NCBI GenBank assembly: GCA_903873705.1
Contig: CAIQPK010000050.1
Span: forward strand, 1-64,000
Source: an uncultured Acidobacteriota bacterium
GTDB taxonomy: Bacteria; Acidobacteriota; Terriglobia; Terriglobales; Acidobacteriaceae
Length of the DNA: 64,000 nt
Reading direction: 5' to 3'
A program made the position numbers and the translations under genes. Below are positions 42,693-52,051 of this stretch, piece after piece (the first letter of the stretch is position 1; each line of letters opens with the position of its first letter). Under the pieces are notes generated by a model that saw nothing but the letters and a program-made list of their open reading frames with translations, was not told the DNA's origin and ran no database searches.

Positions 42693-43715
42693 TCAGGCGT
42701 CGCGGGCGGCCTTATCCAGGCGGTCGCGAATGGCCTGCCCCAGCCCGCCACCCGGCGGGAGAGGGCACAGGATGCGGTCGACGCCGCGTTCATCCAGCTC
42801 GCGCAAACCGGCGAACAGGCGGGCGGCCAGCTGCTCCTGCCGGTCCCACCTTCCCCAGACGTAAACCTCCGGCTTCGGGTCAAGCGCGTGGATCTCCCAA
42901 CCCTCCGGCAGCATGACGCCCGTCTTTTCCCCAACGGCGCTTTCGAGCCCGTGCAGCAGCGCCTGCCGCGAACCCTGTGTCAGCACCACCTTGGCGCGCG
43001 GCGCATAGTGGCGAATCCCCACACCGGGAGAGGGCATGGCCATATCTTTCCCCAACTCGCGCGGCGGCGTGTAGATGGTCACCACTGCACCACACAGCCG
43101 TTCAATCTCCGCCTGCGTGACCGCGCCCGGGCGATAGATCACCATGTTGGCAGGGTCGAGCACCGTCGACTCCACTCCCACAAAACTTGGTCCGGCATCG
43201 AGCACGGCATCGATGCGGCCGTCCAGGTCGGCCAGCACATGGGACATGCTCGTGGGGCTGGTGTGTCCGAAACGATTGGCACTTGGAGCAGCGATGGGCA
43301 CCCTTGCCCGACGGATCAGTTCCAGGGCCACCGGATGGCCGGGAACACGCACCCCCACCAGCGGCCTTCCTGCCGTAACGATCTTCGGAATGACGGATGT
43401 TCGCGGAAGCAACAAGGTCAGTGGTCCGGGCCAGAACTCCTCCGCGAGCCGGTAGACCACGGCGCGCAACGGCGTATCGATGGCCGTAATATCCGGCAGT
43501 TCCTCCGCGCTGGCGATGTGGACGATAAGCGGGTCCCAGGCGGGGCGCTCTTTGGCCTCGAAAATTTTGGCCACAGCAGAAGCGTTGAGGGCGTTGGCGC
43601 CCAGACCGTAAACGGTCTCGGTAGGAAAGGCCACTGTACCGCCACCGCGCAAAAGCGCCGCCGCGCGGTCGAGGTCGCCAGCACGCTGCGGATCAAGGCG
43701 GAGAGTTTCGGGCAC
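42693..43715 (-). CDS. L-threonylcarbamoyladenylate synthase (Sua5 type)
   Basis: A 340-residue two-domain Sua5-type enzyme making threonylcarbamoyl-AMP for the tRNA t6A37 modification. The YrdC domain (about 1-205) has AFPTETVYGLGANALN, the KERPAWDPLIVHI motif, WPGPLTLLLPR, VGVRVPGHPVALELIRRARVPIAAPSANR and VESTVLDP. A C-terminal Sua5 domain follows (about 230-335, SPGVGIRHYAPRAKV). Its length separates it from the shorter TsaC. The start is taken as GTG 43715; GGAGG lies 15 bases upstream, which is long, so the exact start is uncertain. Confidence 0.9.
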   Translation of the reverse strand: MPETLRLDPQRAGDLDRAAALLRGGGTVAFPTETVYGLGANALNASAVAKIFEAKERPAWDPLIVHIASAEELPDITAIDTPLRAVVYRLAEEFWPGPLTLLLPRTSVIPKIVTAGRPLVGVRVPGHPVALELIRRARVPIAAPSANRFGHTSPTSMSHVLADLDGRIDAVLDAGPSFVGVESTVLDPANMVIYRPGAVTQAEIERLCGAVVTIYTPPRELGKDMAMPSPGVGIRHYAPRAKVVLTQGSRQALLHGLESAVGEKTGVMLPEGWEIHALDPKPEVYVWGRWDRQEQLAARLFAGLRELDERGVDRILCPLPPGGGLGQAIRDRLDKAARDA

Positions 43716-43819
43716 ACACGTATGGTAATTCCTCCTTCGGAACGGTCCAGGACCCCGCCGGCGGCGCAGGTGATTGAGATCACCCCGCAGCGTCCGCTCG
43801 CAGACGTATACTTGCTGCC

Positions 43820-44410
43820 ATGCAGGCCGCCGAGATCGAACTCAAGATTCCCGTCAACGATCCGGAGACCTTTCGCCGCAAGGTAGAGGGCCTCGGTTTC
43901 CGACTCAAGACGGATCGCACTTTTGAGCAAAACACGCTCTACGACACGCCGGAACGCAGTCTCCGTGGCCGCGGCCAGATCCTTCGGCTCAGGAATTACG
44001 GCAGCCGGTGCGTGCTGACGCACAAACGCCAGCCCGACAATTGCGACCCGACTTCGCGATACAAGACACGGATCGAAACCGAGACCGAGGTCGAGGACTG
44101 TTCGGCTCTTGTGGAAATCTTCGCCCAATTAGGCTGCTTTCCCGTTTTTTCTTACGAGAAATTTCGCACCGAATGGGTTTCCACCATGACCGACGGGCAC
44201 CTCGTCCTGGACGAAACACCCATCGGAGTCTGGGCTGAGCTGGAAGGCGACCCGGAGTGGATCGACGCCGTTCTGGAACGCCTGGGCGTCGCCGCCGAGC
44301 TCTCCACCACGGCCAGCTATGGAAGGCTCTTTCTGAGTTGGAAGGAACAGACCGGCAGCCCCGCCGAAAACATGACCTTCGCTGAAGCAGCACCAGCTAT
44401 GGCCATCTAA
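43820..44410 (+). CDS. CYTH-domain protein (class IV adenylate cyclase / triphosphatase family)
   Basis: A 196-residue CYTH protein. The diagnostic ExExK motif is at the N-terminus (AAEIELKIPVND), followed by FRRKVEGLGF, YDTPERSLRGRGQILRLRNYG, LTHKRQP, TRIETETEVEDC, YEKFRTEW and LDETPIGVWAELEGD, whose acidic and basic residues line the tunnel. Members include CyaB adenylate cyclases, thiamine triphosphatases and inorganic triphosphatases, and sequence alone does not decide. It is divergent from the Sua5 gene (104 bases) and is followed by a terminator at 44433. Confidence 0.85.
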   Translation: MQAAEIELKIPVNDPETFRRKVEGLGFRLKTDRTFEQNTLYDTPERSLRGRGQILRLRNYGSRCVLTHKRQPDNCDPTSRYKTRIETETEVEDCSALVEIFAQLGCFPVFSYEKFRTEWVSTMTDGHLVLDETPIGVWAELEGDPEWIDAVLERLGVAAELSTTASYGRLFLSWKEQTGSPAENMTFAEAAPAMAI

Positions 44411-44432
44411 AGAACCCGCATGGAAACACAAA

Positions 44433-44454
44433 AGCCCGCCACTCCCGGCGGGCT
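44433..44454. terminator. Bidirectional intrinsic terminator
   Basis: Stem AGCCCGCC (44433-44440), loop ACTCCC, arm GGCGGGCT (44447-44454), with AAAA before it and CTTGCTT after it. It separates the convergent CYTH gene and tonB. Confidence 0.82.
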
Positions 44455-44476
44455 CTTGCTTGCGGCTGACGTGTCT

Positions 44477-45451
44477 TTAGAAAATCTGGAAGTTGACGTC
44501 GATGTAGAGATCGACCTTGACCGGTTTGCCGTTCTGCAGGGCGGGCTTGAACTTGTACTGGCGAACGGCCTCGACAGCCTTCTCATCCAGTCCCATGCCT
44601 ACTCCACGGACCACGCGTACATGGGAAGGCATACCCTGCTCGTCTACCCAGAGGTAGACCTGCACGTTGCCCGAGAACTTGGCCTTGCGCGCTTCCTCTG
44701 AGAATTCCGGTTCAACGGAGTACAGCACCGATGGCGGACGTACCGACCCGCCGATGTGCATGGGGCCGCCGCCCGTATTGCCGCCAGATCCAGGACCAAT
44801 GCCATTGCCGTTGCCGGAACCGATGCCCGAGCCGTTCCCGTTGCCCATAGAAAAGCCCTTGAGGTTCGAGTTCGGCGCTCCCATGTCCGGCAACGTGTTG
44901 TTGGCCATCTTCAGGTCAGGCTGAACGACCACGGTGGGCTCAATCTCCAGCTTGGCCTTCTGCAGCGGAGGAGCCATCGGTGGAACGATCTGGGTCTGCG
45001 CCAGTTTGGGCAGGTGCCCCTGAGTCACGGGTGCCGGGCCCTTCTGGCCGCCGCCACCGCCAATCTTTTCGGCCTTGGGCGCGACGGGAGGAGGCGGAGG
45101 AACGTCCAGGCTGATCAGTTGCGTCTGCTTGGGCGCCGCCATCTGTACGTGGTGCGCCACCAGGAACGAAAAGAACAGGATCAGGAGACCGTAGATCACG
45201 AAAGAGCTCGCAATCGACGACTTGCTCATCTTGGTCGCCATCGGGTCAGCCCGATAAACAGGCTTGGACTCCAGTACCAGCGGCGGCAGCTTGGGAGCGA
45301 AGAATACATCGCGGATGGTGCCAATCAAAGAGGTGAAGACACCCTCTTCCTTGATCTCCATACCGACGTGGGGGGTGTCCGCAGCAGGACGCAGTGACGT
45401 CGTCGTTTCGCGTGTCTCGTATTCAGGCGGCAAAAGATGTGTGTCGGCCAT
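44477..45451 (-). CDS. tonB: Energy transducer TonB
   Basis: A 324-residue TonB-family protein. A cytoplasmic N-terminal stretch of about 85 residues precedes the single TM (IASSFVIYGLLILFFSFLVA). A long periplasmic linker follows, rich in Pro (PPPPPVAPKAEK) and then in Gly/Asn (GNGNGSGIGSGNGNGIG), and a C-terminal TonB domain (about 235-324, SVEPEFSEEARKAKFSGNVQ, VVRGVGMGLDEKAVEAVRQY). It couples inner-membrane energy to outer-membrane receptors. The cytoplasmic extension is unusual for TonB. Start: ATG 45451 is preferred; a TTG at 45496 is in frame. Neither has a strong RBS. Confidence 0.85.
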   Translation of the reverse strand: MADTHLLPPEYETRETTTSLRPAADTPHVGMEIKEEGVFTSLIGTIRDVFFAPKLPPLVLESKPVYRADPMATKMSKSSIASSFVIYGLLILFFSFLVAHHVQMAAPKQTQLISLDVPPPPPVAPKAEKIGGGGGQKGPAPVTQGHLPKLAQTQIVPPMAPPLQKAKLEIEPTVVVQPDLKMANNTLPDMGAPNSNLKGFSMGNGNGSGIGSGNGNGIGPGSGGNTGGGPMHIGGSVRPPSVLYSVEPEFSEEARKAKFSGNVQVYLWVDEQGMPSHVRVVRGVGMGLDEKAVEAVRQYKFKPALQNGKPVKVDLYIDVNFQIF

Positions 45452-45683
45452 AGGGTAAAAATCAAGTCGTTCTGACACCGCGGCAAATGCTGGCAACTAA
45501 ACCCGGTGTCTCCATACTATCCACACTTGCAGGAAGACACTCCGACATATTAGACGCAAATCGCGAAGGAAAGTGTCACGCAGATGTCTCCAAATGACCG
45601 GGCATCTCCGAGAGCCTTACAATAGAGGTTTTGAGGCAGTCGCCGAGGGCGCTGCCATGGACCACCAGCACGATGGAGACCGG

Positions 45684-48554
45684 ATGTCGGACGCACCCAA
45701 GCCCAAGACCCTGAAAGACACGCTGAACCTGCCGCAGACCCAGTTCGCCATGAAGGCGAACCTGCCGCAGAACGAGCCCGCCCGCCTGGCCGCCTGGGAG
45801 GCCGCCGGTCTCTACGAAAAGATTCGCGTGGCCCGCGCCGGGGCACCCAAGTACATCCTGCATGACGGCCCTCCGTACGCTAATGGAGCCATCCACCTGG
45901 GCCACGCGCTCAACAAGTGCATCAAGGACTTCGTGGTCAAGACCAAGACTATGGCCGGATTCGACGCTCCCTATGTCCCGGGCTGGGACTGCCATGGGCT
46001 GCCGATCGAGATCAAGGTCGACGAGAAGCTGGGCGGCAAGAAGCTGGAGATGCCCGCCGTCGCCGTGCGCCGCGCCTGCCGCGAGTACGCCCAAAAGTTC
46101 CTCGACCTGCAACGCTCGCAGTTCAAGCGCCTTGGCGTCTTCGGCCGCTGGGACAAGCCCTACGCGACGATGGATTTTCCCTACGAGGCGCGGATCCTTG
46201 AGACGTTTTACGGCTTCTACGAAAAGGGTTTCGTTTACAAGGGGTTGAAGCCGGTTTACTGGTGCTCGCATGACCATACGGCGCTGGCGGAGGCTGAGGT
46301 GGAGTACGCAATGCACACCTCGCCGTCGGTTTACGTGCGCTATAAGCTGACTTCGGCACCCGAGAAGATTCATCCGAAGTTGCGCGGCAAGGACGTCTAC
46401 ACCATCATCTGGACGACGACACCCTGGACGCTGCCGGCGTCGATGGCGGTGGCGTTCAATCCGGAGTTCGAGTATGTCGCGCTTGAATCGGGTGACGCGG
46501 TGTACATCGTGGCGAACGCGTTGCGCTCTGCCCTCGAAGCGGCTTGCAATCTACCGACGACACCTGAGCCCGTCGCCACCTTCCTCGGCTCCGCCCTCGA
46601 CCGCGTGACTTTTCAGCACCCGTTCCTGGACCGCGAAATTTTGGGTGTGCTAGCCGACTACGTGACAACCGAGCAAGGCACCGGCGCCGTACACACCGCT
46701 CCTGCCCATGGCCCCGACGACTTCGCTACCGGCAAGCGCTACGGCCTGCCGCTCACCTGCGACGTTGATGGCCAGGGCAAGCTACAGAATGGTCTGCCCG
46801 AGTACGACGGTCTCTTCGTTTTCAAGGCGAACCCCATCATCGTCGACCTTCTTGCAAGCAAGGGCGCGCTGCTGGGGCGGCACCATATTGAGCACAGCTA
46901 CCCACACTGCTGGCGCTGCCACAATCCGCTGATCTTCCGCGCCACAGAGCAGTGGTTTATCGGCATGGAGACGCCGGTGGAGTCGCCCGTTGGCGGCAAT
47001 ACGACCTTCCGCCATCGCGCGCTCGACGAGATCAAGCGCGTCGTATGGGACCCGGCGTGGGGCGAAGAACGCATCTCGAACATGATCGCCACACGACCCG
47101 ACTGGGGCATCTCGCGGCAGCGCATCTGGGGCGTGCCGATCGCGGTCTTCATGTGCCAGGGTTGCCACGAGCCGCTGAACGATGAAGCGATCAACGCCAG
47201 TGTGGTCGAACTCTTCCATCGCGAAGGCGCCGATGCCTGGTACGTCCACGATGAAGAGAAACTCCTGCCCGCCGGCACCGCCTGCAAGAACTGTGGCGCT
47301 GTCATGCAGTTCCGCAAGGAGATGGACATCCTCGACGTGTGGTTTGAGTCCGGCGCCAGCTGGCACGCGGTGCTCGACATCGAGCCCGAGCTGCACTGGC
47401 CCGCCGACCTCTACACCGAGGGCGGCGATCAGCATCGCGGCTGGTTCCACTCCTCGCTGCTGTGCTCGGTCGGCATCCGCGACGCCGCGCCTTATCGCAT
47501 GGTCGCAACCTCAGGCTGGACGCTCGACGAACAGGGCCGCGCGTTCTCGAAGTCGCTTGGCAACGGTGTTGATCCGGTGGATGTGGCCAACCGTCTTGGC
47601 GGCGAGATTATTCGACTGTGGGTAGCGTCGGTGGACTTCCGCGAAGATGTGGCCGCCAGCGAGAACCTGATGCAGCGCGTCAGCGAGAACTACCGCAAGC
47701 TGCGCAACACACTGCGGTTTCTACTCGGCAATATTCACGACTTCGATCCGGCGAAAGATGCGGTCACGTTTGGCGCGATGCAGCCGCTCGATCAGTACAT
47801 CCTGGCGCGCACGGCAGAACTCGATGCCAAGATTCGCACCGCGTATGACGGCTTTGAATTTCACCGCGCTTATCACGCGCTGAACGAGTACATCAATTCG
47901 GATCTGTCGGCGCTGTACCTCGACGTGGTCAAGGATCGCCTCTACACACTCGCTCCCAACAGCCCGGCGCGGCGGAGCGCACAGACCGCGCTGTGGCGGA
48001 TTGCGGAGGCGATCACCAAACTCATCGCTCCGATTCTTTCCTTCACCGCCGATGAAGTCTGGTCGCAGTTGCCCACACTCGCTGCACGGGAAGAGAGCGT
48101 GCACCTGGCGCTCTTCCCGGACATGGCCGAGATCGTTCCGGGCTCGGTCTCGGCGCTCGAAGCCGATTGGAAGCGTCTCGGCGAAATCCGCACGCTGGTC
48201 TTGATGGAGCTGGAAGCGTTGCGGCTCAATAAGTCTATCGGCAAGTCGCTCGAAGCGAGCGTTACGGCCATCGTCGCTGAAGGTTCGCCCGACGCCGCGC
48301 TGCTGACGCAGTACGAGTCCGCGCTGGCGGAGTTCTTCAATGTGTCGCAGGCCACGGTGCAGGCCGTCGGCGCCACGCAGGATAGCGCCGGCCTCCTGCT
48401 TGAGGTCAAGGTGGCCGAAGGCGTGAAGTGCGCACGCTGCTGGCGTACGGTGACCGACGTCGCCTTCGATGCGCGCTGGCCCGAAGTCTGCTCGCGCTGC
48501 GCCGAAGCGCTCGAGGCCATCGGCTTTCCGCCCACTACTCAGGAGGCCGCATGA
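45684..48554 (+). CDS. ileS: Isoleucyl-tRNA synthetase
   Basis: A 956-residue class I synthetase. The HIGH motif appears as ANGAIHLGHALN (about 70-80), followed by PGWDCHGLPIE. The editing domain shows TTPWTLPASMAVAFNP and GTGAVHTAPAHGPDDF. The KMSKS loop reads AFSKS in GRAFSKSLGN, so the first Lys and Met are replaced. The C-terminal zinc ribbon CARCWRTVTDV ... CSRCAEAL is intact. Start ATG 45684 has GGAG 5 bases upstream; the frame is open to 45573 but without RBS. It overlaps lspA by 4 bases, the common ileS-lspA arrangement. Confidence 0.96.
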   Translation: MSDAPKPKTLKDTLNLPQTQFAMKANLPQNEPARLAAWEAAGLYEKIRVARAGAPKYILHDGPPYANGAIHLGHALNKCIKDFVVKTKTMAGFDAPYVPGWDCHGLPIEIKVDEKLGGKKLEMPAVAVRRACREYAQKFLDLQRSQFKRLGVFGRWDKPYATMDFPYEARILETFYGFYEKGFVYKGLKPVYWCSHDHTALAEAEVEYAMHTSPSVYVRYKLTSAPEKIHPKLRGKDVYTIIWTTTPWTLPASMAVAFNPEFEYVALESGDAVYIVANALRSALEAACNLPTTPEPVATFLGSALDRVTFQHPFLDREILGVLADYVTTEQGTGAVHTAPAHGPDDFATGKRYGLPLTCDVDGQGKLQNGLPEYDGLFVFKANPIIVDLLASKGALLGRHHIEHSYPHCWRCHNPLIFRATEQWFIGMETPVESPVGGNTTFRHRALDEIKRVVWDPAWGEERISNMIATRPDWGISRQRIWGVPIAVFMCQGCHEPLNDEAINASVVELFHREGADAWYVHDEEKLLPAGTACKNCGAVMQFRKEMDILDVWFESGASWHAVLDIEPELHWPADLYTEGGDQHRGWFHSSLLCSVGIRDAAPYRMVATSGWTLDEQGRAFSKSLGNGVDPVDVANRLGGEIIRLWVASVDFREDVAASENLMQRVSENYRKLRNTLRFLLGNIHDFDPAKDAVTFGAMQPLDQYILARTAELDAKIRTAYDGFEFHRAYHALNEYINSDLSALYLDVVKDRLYTLAPNSPARRSAQTALWRIAEAITKLIAPILSFTADEVWSQLPTLAAREESVHLALFPDMAEIVPGSVSALEADWKRLGEIRTLVLMELEALRLNKSIGKSLEASVTAIVAEGSPDAALLTQYESALAEFFNVSQATVQAVGATQDSAGLLLEVKVAEGVKCARCWRTVTDVAFDARWPEVCSRCAEALEAIGFPPTTQEAA

Positions 48555-49048
48555 GCATTCGCATCCGCGACGCCCGCTGGCTGATGCTGCTGATCGCGGC
48601 ACTCATCATCCTGCTCGACCGCATGACCAAGCTGCGCGTGGAAGCCAACGTGAAGCTCGGCACTCACGTCGCCGTGATTCCGCACTGGTTCTGGATTTCG
48701 CACGTGCTCAACACCGGCGCGGCTTTCAGCATGTTCGAAGGATCGAAGTCACCGTTGCTCATCCGCGATGGCCTGGTGATCTTTTCCGTCATCGCCGCTA
48801 TCGTCATCATCGTGGTGTTGTGGCGCGTGGGCCGGATGGTTTCGGTCACGTCCATCGCGTTGGCGCTGATCCTCGGCGGCGCCATCGGCAATCTTTACGA
48901 CCGCATCCGCTTTCACTACGTCGTGGATTTTCTTGAGGTGCACATCCACGGCTATCACTGGCCGGACTTCAACATTGCCGACTCCGCCATCGTGGTCGGC
49001 GCGTGTCTGCTGCTGCTGGAAATGCTCCGACCGCAGCGCGCGGAGTAG
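48551..49048 (+). CDS. lspA: Lipoprotein signal peptidase (signal peptidase II)
   Basis: A 165-residue membrane aspartyl protease with four TM helices that cuts prolipoproteins before the lipidated Cys. Motifs: LDRMTKLRVE, LNTGAAFSMF, GGAIGNLYDRIRFHYVVDFL (first catalytic Asp) and WPDFNIADSAIV (second catalytic Asp). AGGAGG lies 4 bases before the ATG, inside the end of ileS. Substrates include predicted lipoproteins such as the one at 33369. lgt, the preceding step in the pathway, is encoded at 57077-57958. Confidence 0.96.
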   Translation: MSIRIRDARWLMLLIAALIILLDRMTKLRVEANVKLGTHVAVIPHWFWISHVLNTGAAFSMFEGSKSPLLIRDGLVIFSVIAAIVIIVVLWRVGRMVSVTSIALALILGGAIGNLYDRIRFHYVVDFLEVHIHGYHWPDFNIADSAIVVGACLLLLEMLRPQRAE

Positions 49049-49051
49049 CCC

Positions 49052-52051
49052 ATGGCCCTTGACCTCATCGACAAGATCACCATCCGCGGCGCTCGCACCC
49101 ACAACCTGAAGGGCATCGACGTCGACATACCGCACAACGCCCTCACGGTGGTCAGCGGTGTGTCGGGCTCGGGCAAGAGCTCGCTGGCGTTCGATACGGT
49201 GTACGCGGAAGGTCAGCGGCGGTACGTTGAGTCGCTCTCCGCCTACGCCCGCCAGTTCCTCGAGCGCATCGAGAAGCCCGACGTCGATCACATGGACGGG
49301 CTGGCGCCGGCCATCGCCATCAAGCAGAAAAACCAGACCCGCAACCCGCGCTCTACCGTTGCGACCGCTACTGAAATTTACGACTACCTGCGTCTGCTTT
49401 ACGCCCGCTGCGGCACCGTCACCTGCCTACACTGCGGTGGTGTCGTAAGGCATGACACCGTCGACGAGATTGCCACACAGTTGCTCGCGCTCGACGAAGG
49501 TACACGCGTCTACGCGCTCTTCCCTGCTGTCCGCCGCGAGGTTGCACTTGAACCGCTGCAAGGCCCGGCACCCGAAGCTGAAGCTCCGCCGCCCGCGCCG
49601 AAGCGCGCCGCAAAGAAGGCCGCCAAGAAGACTGCTACGCCGGTCATCGACCTGAGCGACGCGGTGAAGGAGCGCCTTACCGAGTTGCGCCGGCGCGGTT
49701 ACAACCGCCTGTGGCAGGCCACCGAAGACCACGCCGGTCGTATCGTCGAATTCTCCACACCCGAATCTCTCCTCGAACTCGACTTCAACGATCACGCGCG
49801 GCCTATTTTCGTCCTCGCGGACCGCCTCGCGCTCTCCGCCGACATTCGCAGCCGCCTGGTTGACGCCATCGAAACGGGCTACCGAGAAGCCGGCGAAATC
49901 GTCTTCCGCCCCATACCGCGTGACGGGGAGGCTGTTCCCGCACCGCTGCGTTTTTCTGCCGCTTTCGAATGCTCGTCCTGCCATCGCGCCTACCGCGATC
50001 CTGAGCCACGCCTCTTCAGCTTCAACAACCCCTACGGCGCCTGCCCGCGCTGCCAGGGCTTCGGGAACACCATCGACTTCGACCCCGGCCTCATCATCCC
50101 TGACCGCACGCGCACGCTCGACGAGGGCGCGATCGATCCCTGGACCAAGACGAAGTACCGCGCCCACCACGGCGAGATGCGCCGCGCTGCAAAGGCTGCC
50201 GGCATTCCTACCGACGTCCCCTGGTTCGATCTGAGCGAACAGCAGCAGCGCTTCATCGAAGAAGGCTCCGGTTCGTGGCCGGGCATTCGCGGCTTCTTCG
50301 CGGAACTCGAACGCAAGAAGTACAAGCTGCACGTGCGCGTCTTTCTTTCCAAGTACCGCGGCTACGCGACCTGCCCGGACTGCCGCGGTCAGCGTCTGCG
50401 CGCCGAGGCCCGCGCCGTGTTGCTCAACGGCAAGAACATCTGCGAAGTCTGCGCGCTCACCATCACCGCCGCGCAGGAGTTCATGGACGCCCTCATGCTC
50501 TCACCGGCGCAGATGGAGATCGCCGCGAAAGTGCTCGAAGAGGTGCGACAACGGGTGCGCTTCCTGCACGAGGTCGGACTCGACTACCTGACGCTTGATC
50601 GCCTGAGCTCCACACTCTCGGGCGGCGAGTCGCAGCGGATCCAGCTGGCAACGTCGCTCGGCTCCCGGTTGGTTGGCGCGCTGTACGTGCTCGACGAGCC
50701 GTCCATCGGCCTGCACTCCCGCGATACGGCCAAGCTCGTCCGCATCATGGAAGAACTGCGCGACCTCGGCAACACCATCCTCGTCGTCGAGCACGATCCC
50801 GACGTCATCCGGGCAGCCGATTACCTGCTCGATCTTGGGCCTGGCGCCGGTGAACTCGGCGGCAGGCTGCTCGCAGCGGGAACCGTAAGCGAAGTTCGCG
50901 ACAACCCGGCATCGCTCACGGGCAAGTACCTGAGCGGTCGGCTGTCGATTCCTGTCCCGAAGCATCGCCGCGAGCCGGGCCGCGAGAAGCTGGTGCTGAA
51001 GGGAGCGCGCATTCACAACCTGCGCGGCGTCAACATCGAAATCCCGCTCGGCCTGCTGTGCTGCGTCACCGGCGTTTCCGGCTCGGGCAAGTCGACCATC
51101 GTGCACCAGGTTCTCTACCGCGCCCTCGCACAGGCGCTCGGGCAGACTGAAGGAGCCGACCCCGCGCACCTTTATCGCGAACTCAGCGGAACACCACACC
51201 TGAACGACGTTATCCTCGTCGACCAGTCGCCCATTGGGCGCACGCCGCGCTCCAATCCCGTCACGTACATCAAGGCCTTTGACGCCATCCGCGAGCTCTT
51301 TTCCGCACAGCCCGACGCCAGGCGGAAAGGCCTTGCCGCTGGCCATTTTTCGTTCAACGTCCCCGGCGGACGTTGCGATGTATGCGAAGGCGACGGCACC
51401 GTCACCGTCGAAATGCAGTTCCTCGCCGACGTCGAACTCCCCTGCGAAGAGTGCAACGGCACACGTTACAAAACGGGCATTCTCGACATCAAGTACAAGG
51501 GCCGCAACATCCACGACGCCCTCTGTATGACCGTAAAGGAAGCCCTCAGCTACTTCGCCGGCATTCCCAAGATCGTCGACAAGCTAGCCGTGCTCGACGA
51601 AGTCGGCCTGGGCTACGTTCGCCTGGGCCAGAGTGCGACTACGCTTTCCGGCGGCGAGGCGCAGCGAGTCAAACTGGCGCAGCATCTGGCTTCGGCCCGC
51701 TCGGGATCATCGGGCGGCGCGGGAACGCTGAAGGGCGAGGCCAAACGCGTCGCCAGCCGCATCCTGTACATCCTCGATGAGCCCACCACCGGCCTGCACT
51801 TCGAGGACGTCGCCAAGCTGCTCGCCGCGTTTCGCAAGCTGATCGAAGGCGGCGGGTCGCTGCTGGTGATCGAGCACAATCTCGACGTCATCAAATCGGC
51901 CGACTGGGTGATCGACATGGGACCTGAAGGCGGCTCCGGCGGCGGCCAGGTGGTTGCTGCGGGCACGCCTGAACTGATTGCCGCTACACCGGGATCGCAC
52001 ACAGGGGAGTGGCTCGCTCCGGTGCTTGCGGCGGCCAGGAAGGTGGCGTGA
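49052..52051 (+). CDS. uvrA: Excinuclease ABC subunit A
   Basis: A 999-residue UvrA, somewhat longer than the usual 940. Two ABC modules are present: Walker A GVSGSGKSSLAFDT and GVSGSGKSTIVHQV, and signatures LSGGESQRIQLATSLGS and LSGGEAQRVKLAQHL. Zinc motifs include CSSCHRAY ... CPRCQG and CDVCEGDGTVTVEMQF ... CEECNGTR. A basic low-complexity insertion (about residues 178-194, PAPKRAAKKAAKKTA) lies in the N-terminal signature/UvrB-binding region. It scans DNA for lesions with UvrB. It starts 3 bases after lspA and its TGA overlaps the TPR gene ATG by 1 base. Confidence 0.96.
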   Translation: MALDLIDKITIRGARTHNLKGIDVDIPHNALTVVSGVSGSGKSSLAFDTVYAEGQRRYVESLSAYARQFLERIEKPDVDHMDGLAPAIAIKQKNQTRNPRSTVATATEIYDYLRLLYARCGTVTCLHCGGVVRHDTVDEIATQLLALDEGTRVYALFPAVRREVALEPLQGPAPEAEAPPPAPKRAAKKAAKKTATPVIDLSDAVKERLTELRRRGYNRLWQATEDHAGRIVEFSTPESLLELDFNDHARPIFVLADRLALSADIRSRLVDAIETGYREAGEIVFRPIPRDGEAVPAPLRFSAAFECSSCHRAYRDPEPRLFSFNNPYGACPRCQGFGNTIDFDPGLIIPDRTRTLDEGAIDPWTKTKYRAHHGEMRRAAKAAGIPTDVPWFDLSEQQQRFIEEGSGSWPGIRGFFAELERKKYKLHVRVFLSKYRGYATCPDCRGQRLRAEARAVLLNGKNICEVCALTITAAQEFMDALMLSPAQMEIAAKVLEEVRQRVRFLHEVGLDYLTLDRLSSTLSGGESQRIQLATSLGSRLVGALYVLDEPSIGLHSRDTAKLVRIMEELRDLGNTILVVEHDPDVIRAADYLLDLGPGAGELGGRLLAAGTVSEVRDNPASLTGKYLSGRLSIPVPKHRREPGREKLVLKGARIHNLRGVNIEIPLGLLCCVTGVSGSGKSTIVHQVLYRALAQALGQTEGADPAHLYRELSGTPHLNDVILVDQSPIGRTPRSNPVTYIKAFDAIRELFSAQPDARRKGLAAGHFSFNVPGGRCDVCEGDGTVTVEMQFLADVELPCEECNGTRYKTGILDIKYKGRNIHDALCMTVKEALSYFAGIPKIVDKLAVLDEVGLGYVRLGQSATTLSGGEAQRVKLAQHLASARSGSSGGAGTLKGEAKRVASRILYILDEPTTGLHFEDVAKLLAAFRKLIEGGGSLLVIEHNLDVIKSADWVIDMGPEGGSGGGQVVAAGTPELIAATPGSHTGEWLAPVLAAARKVA

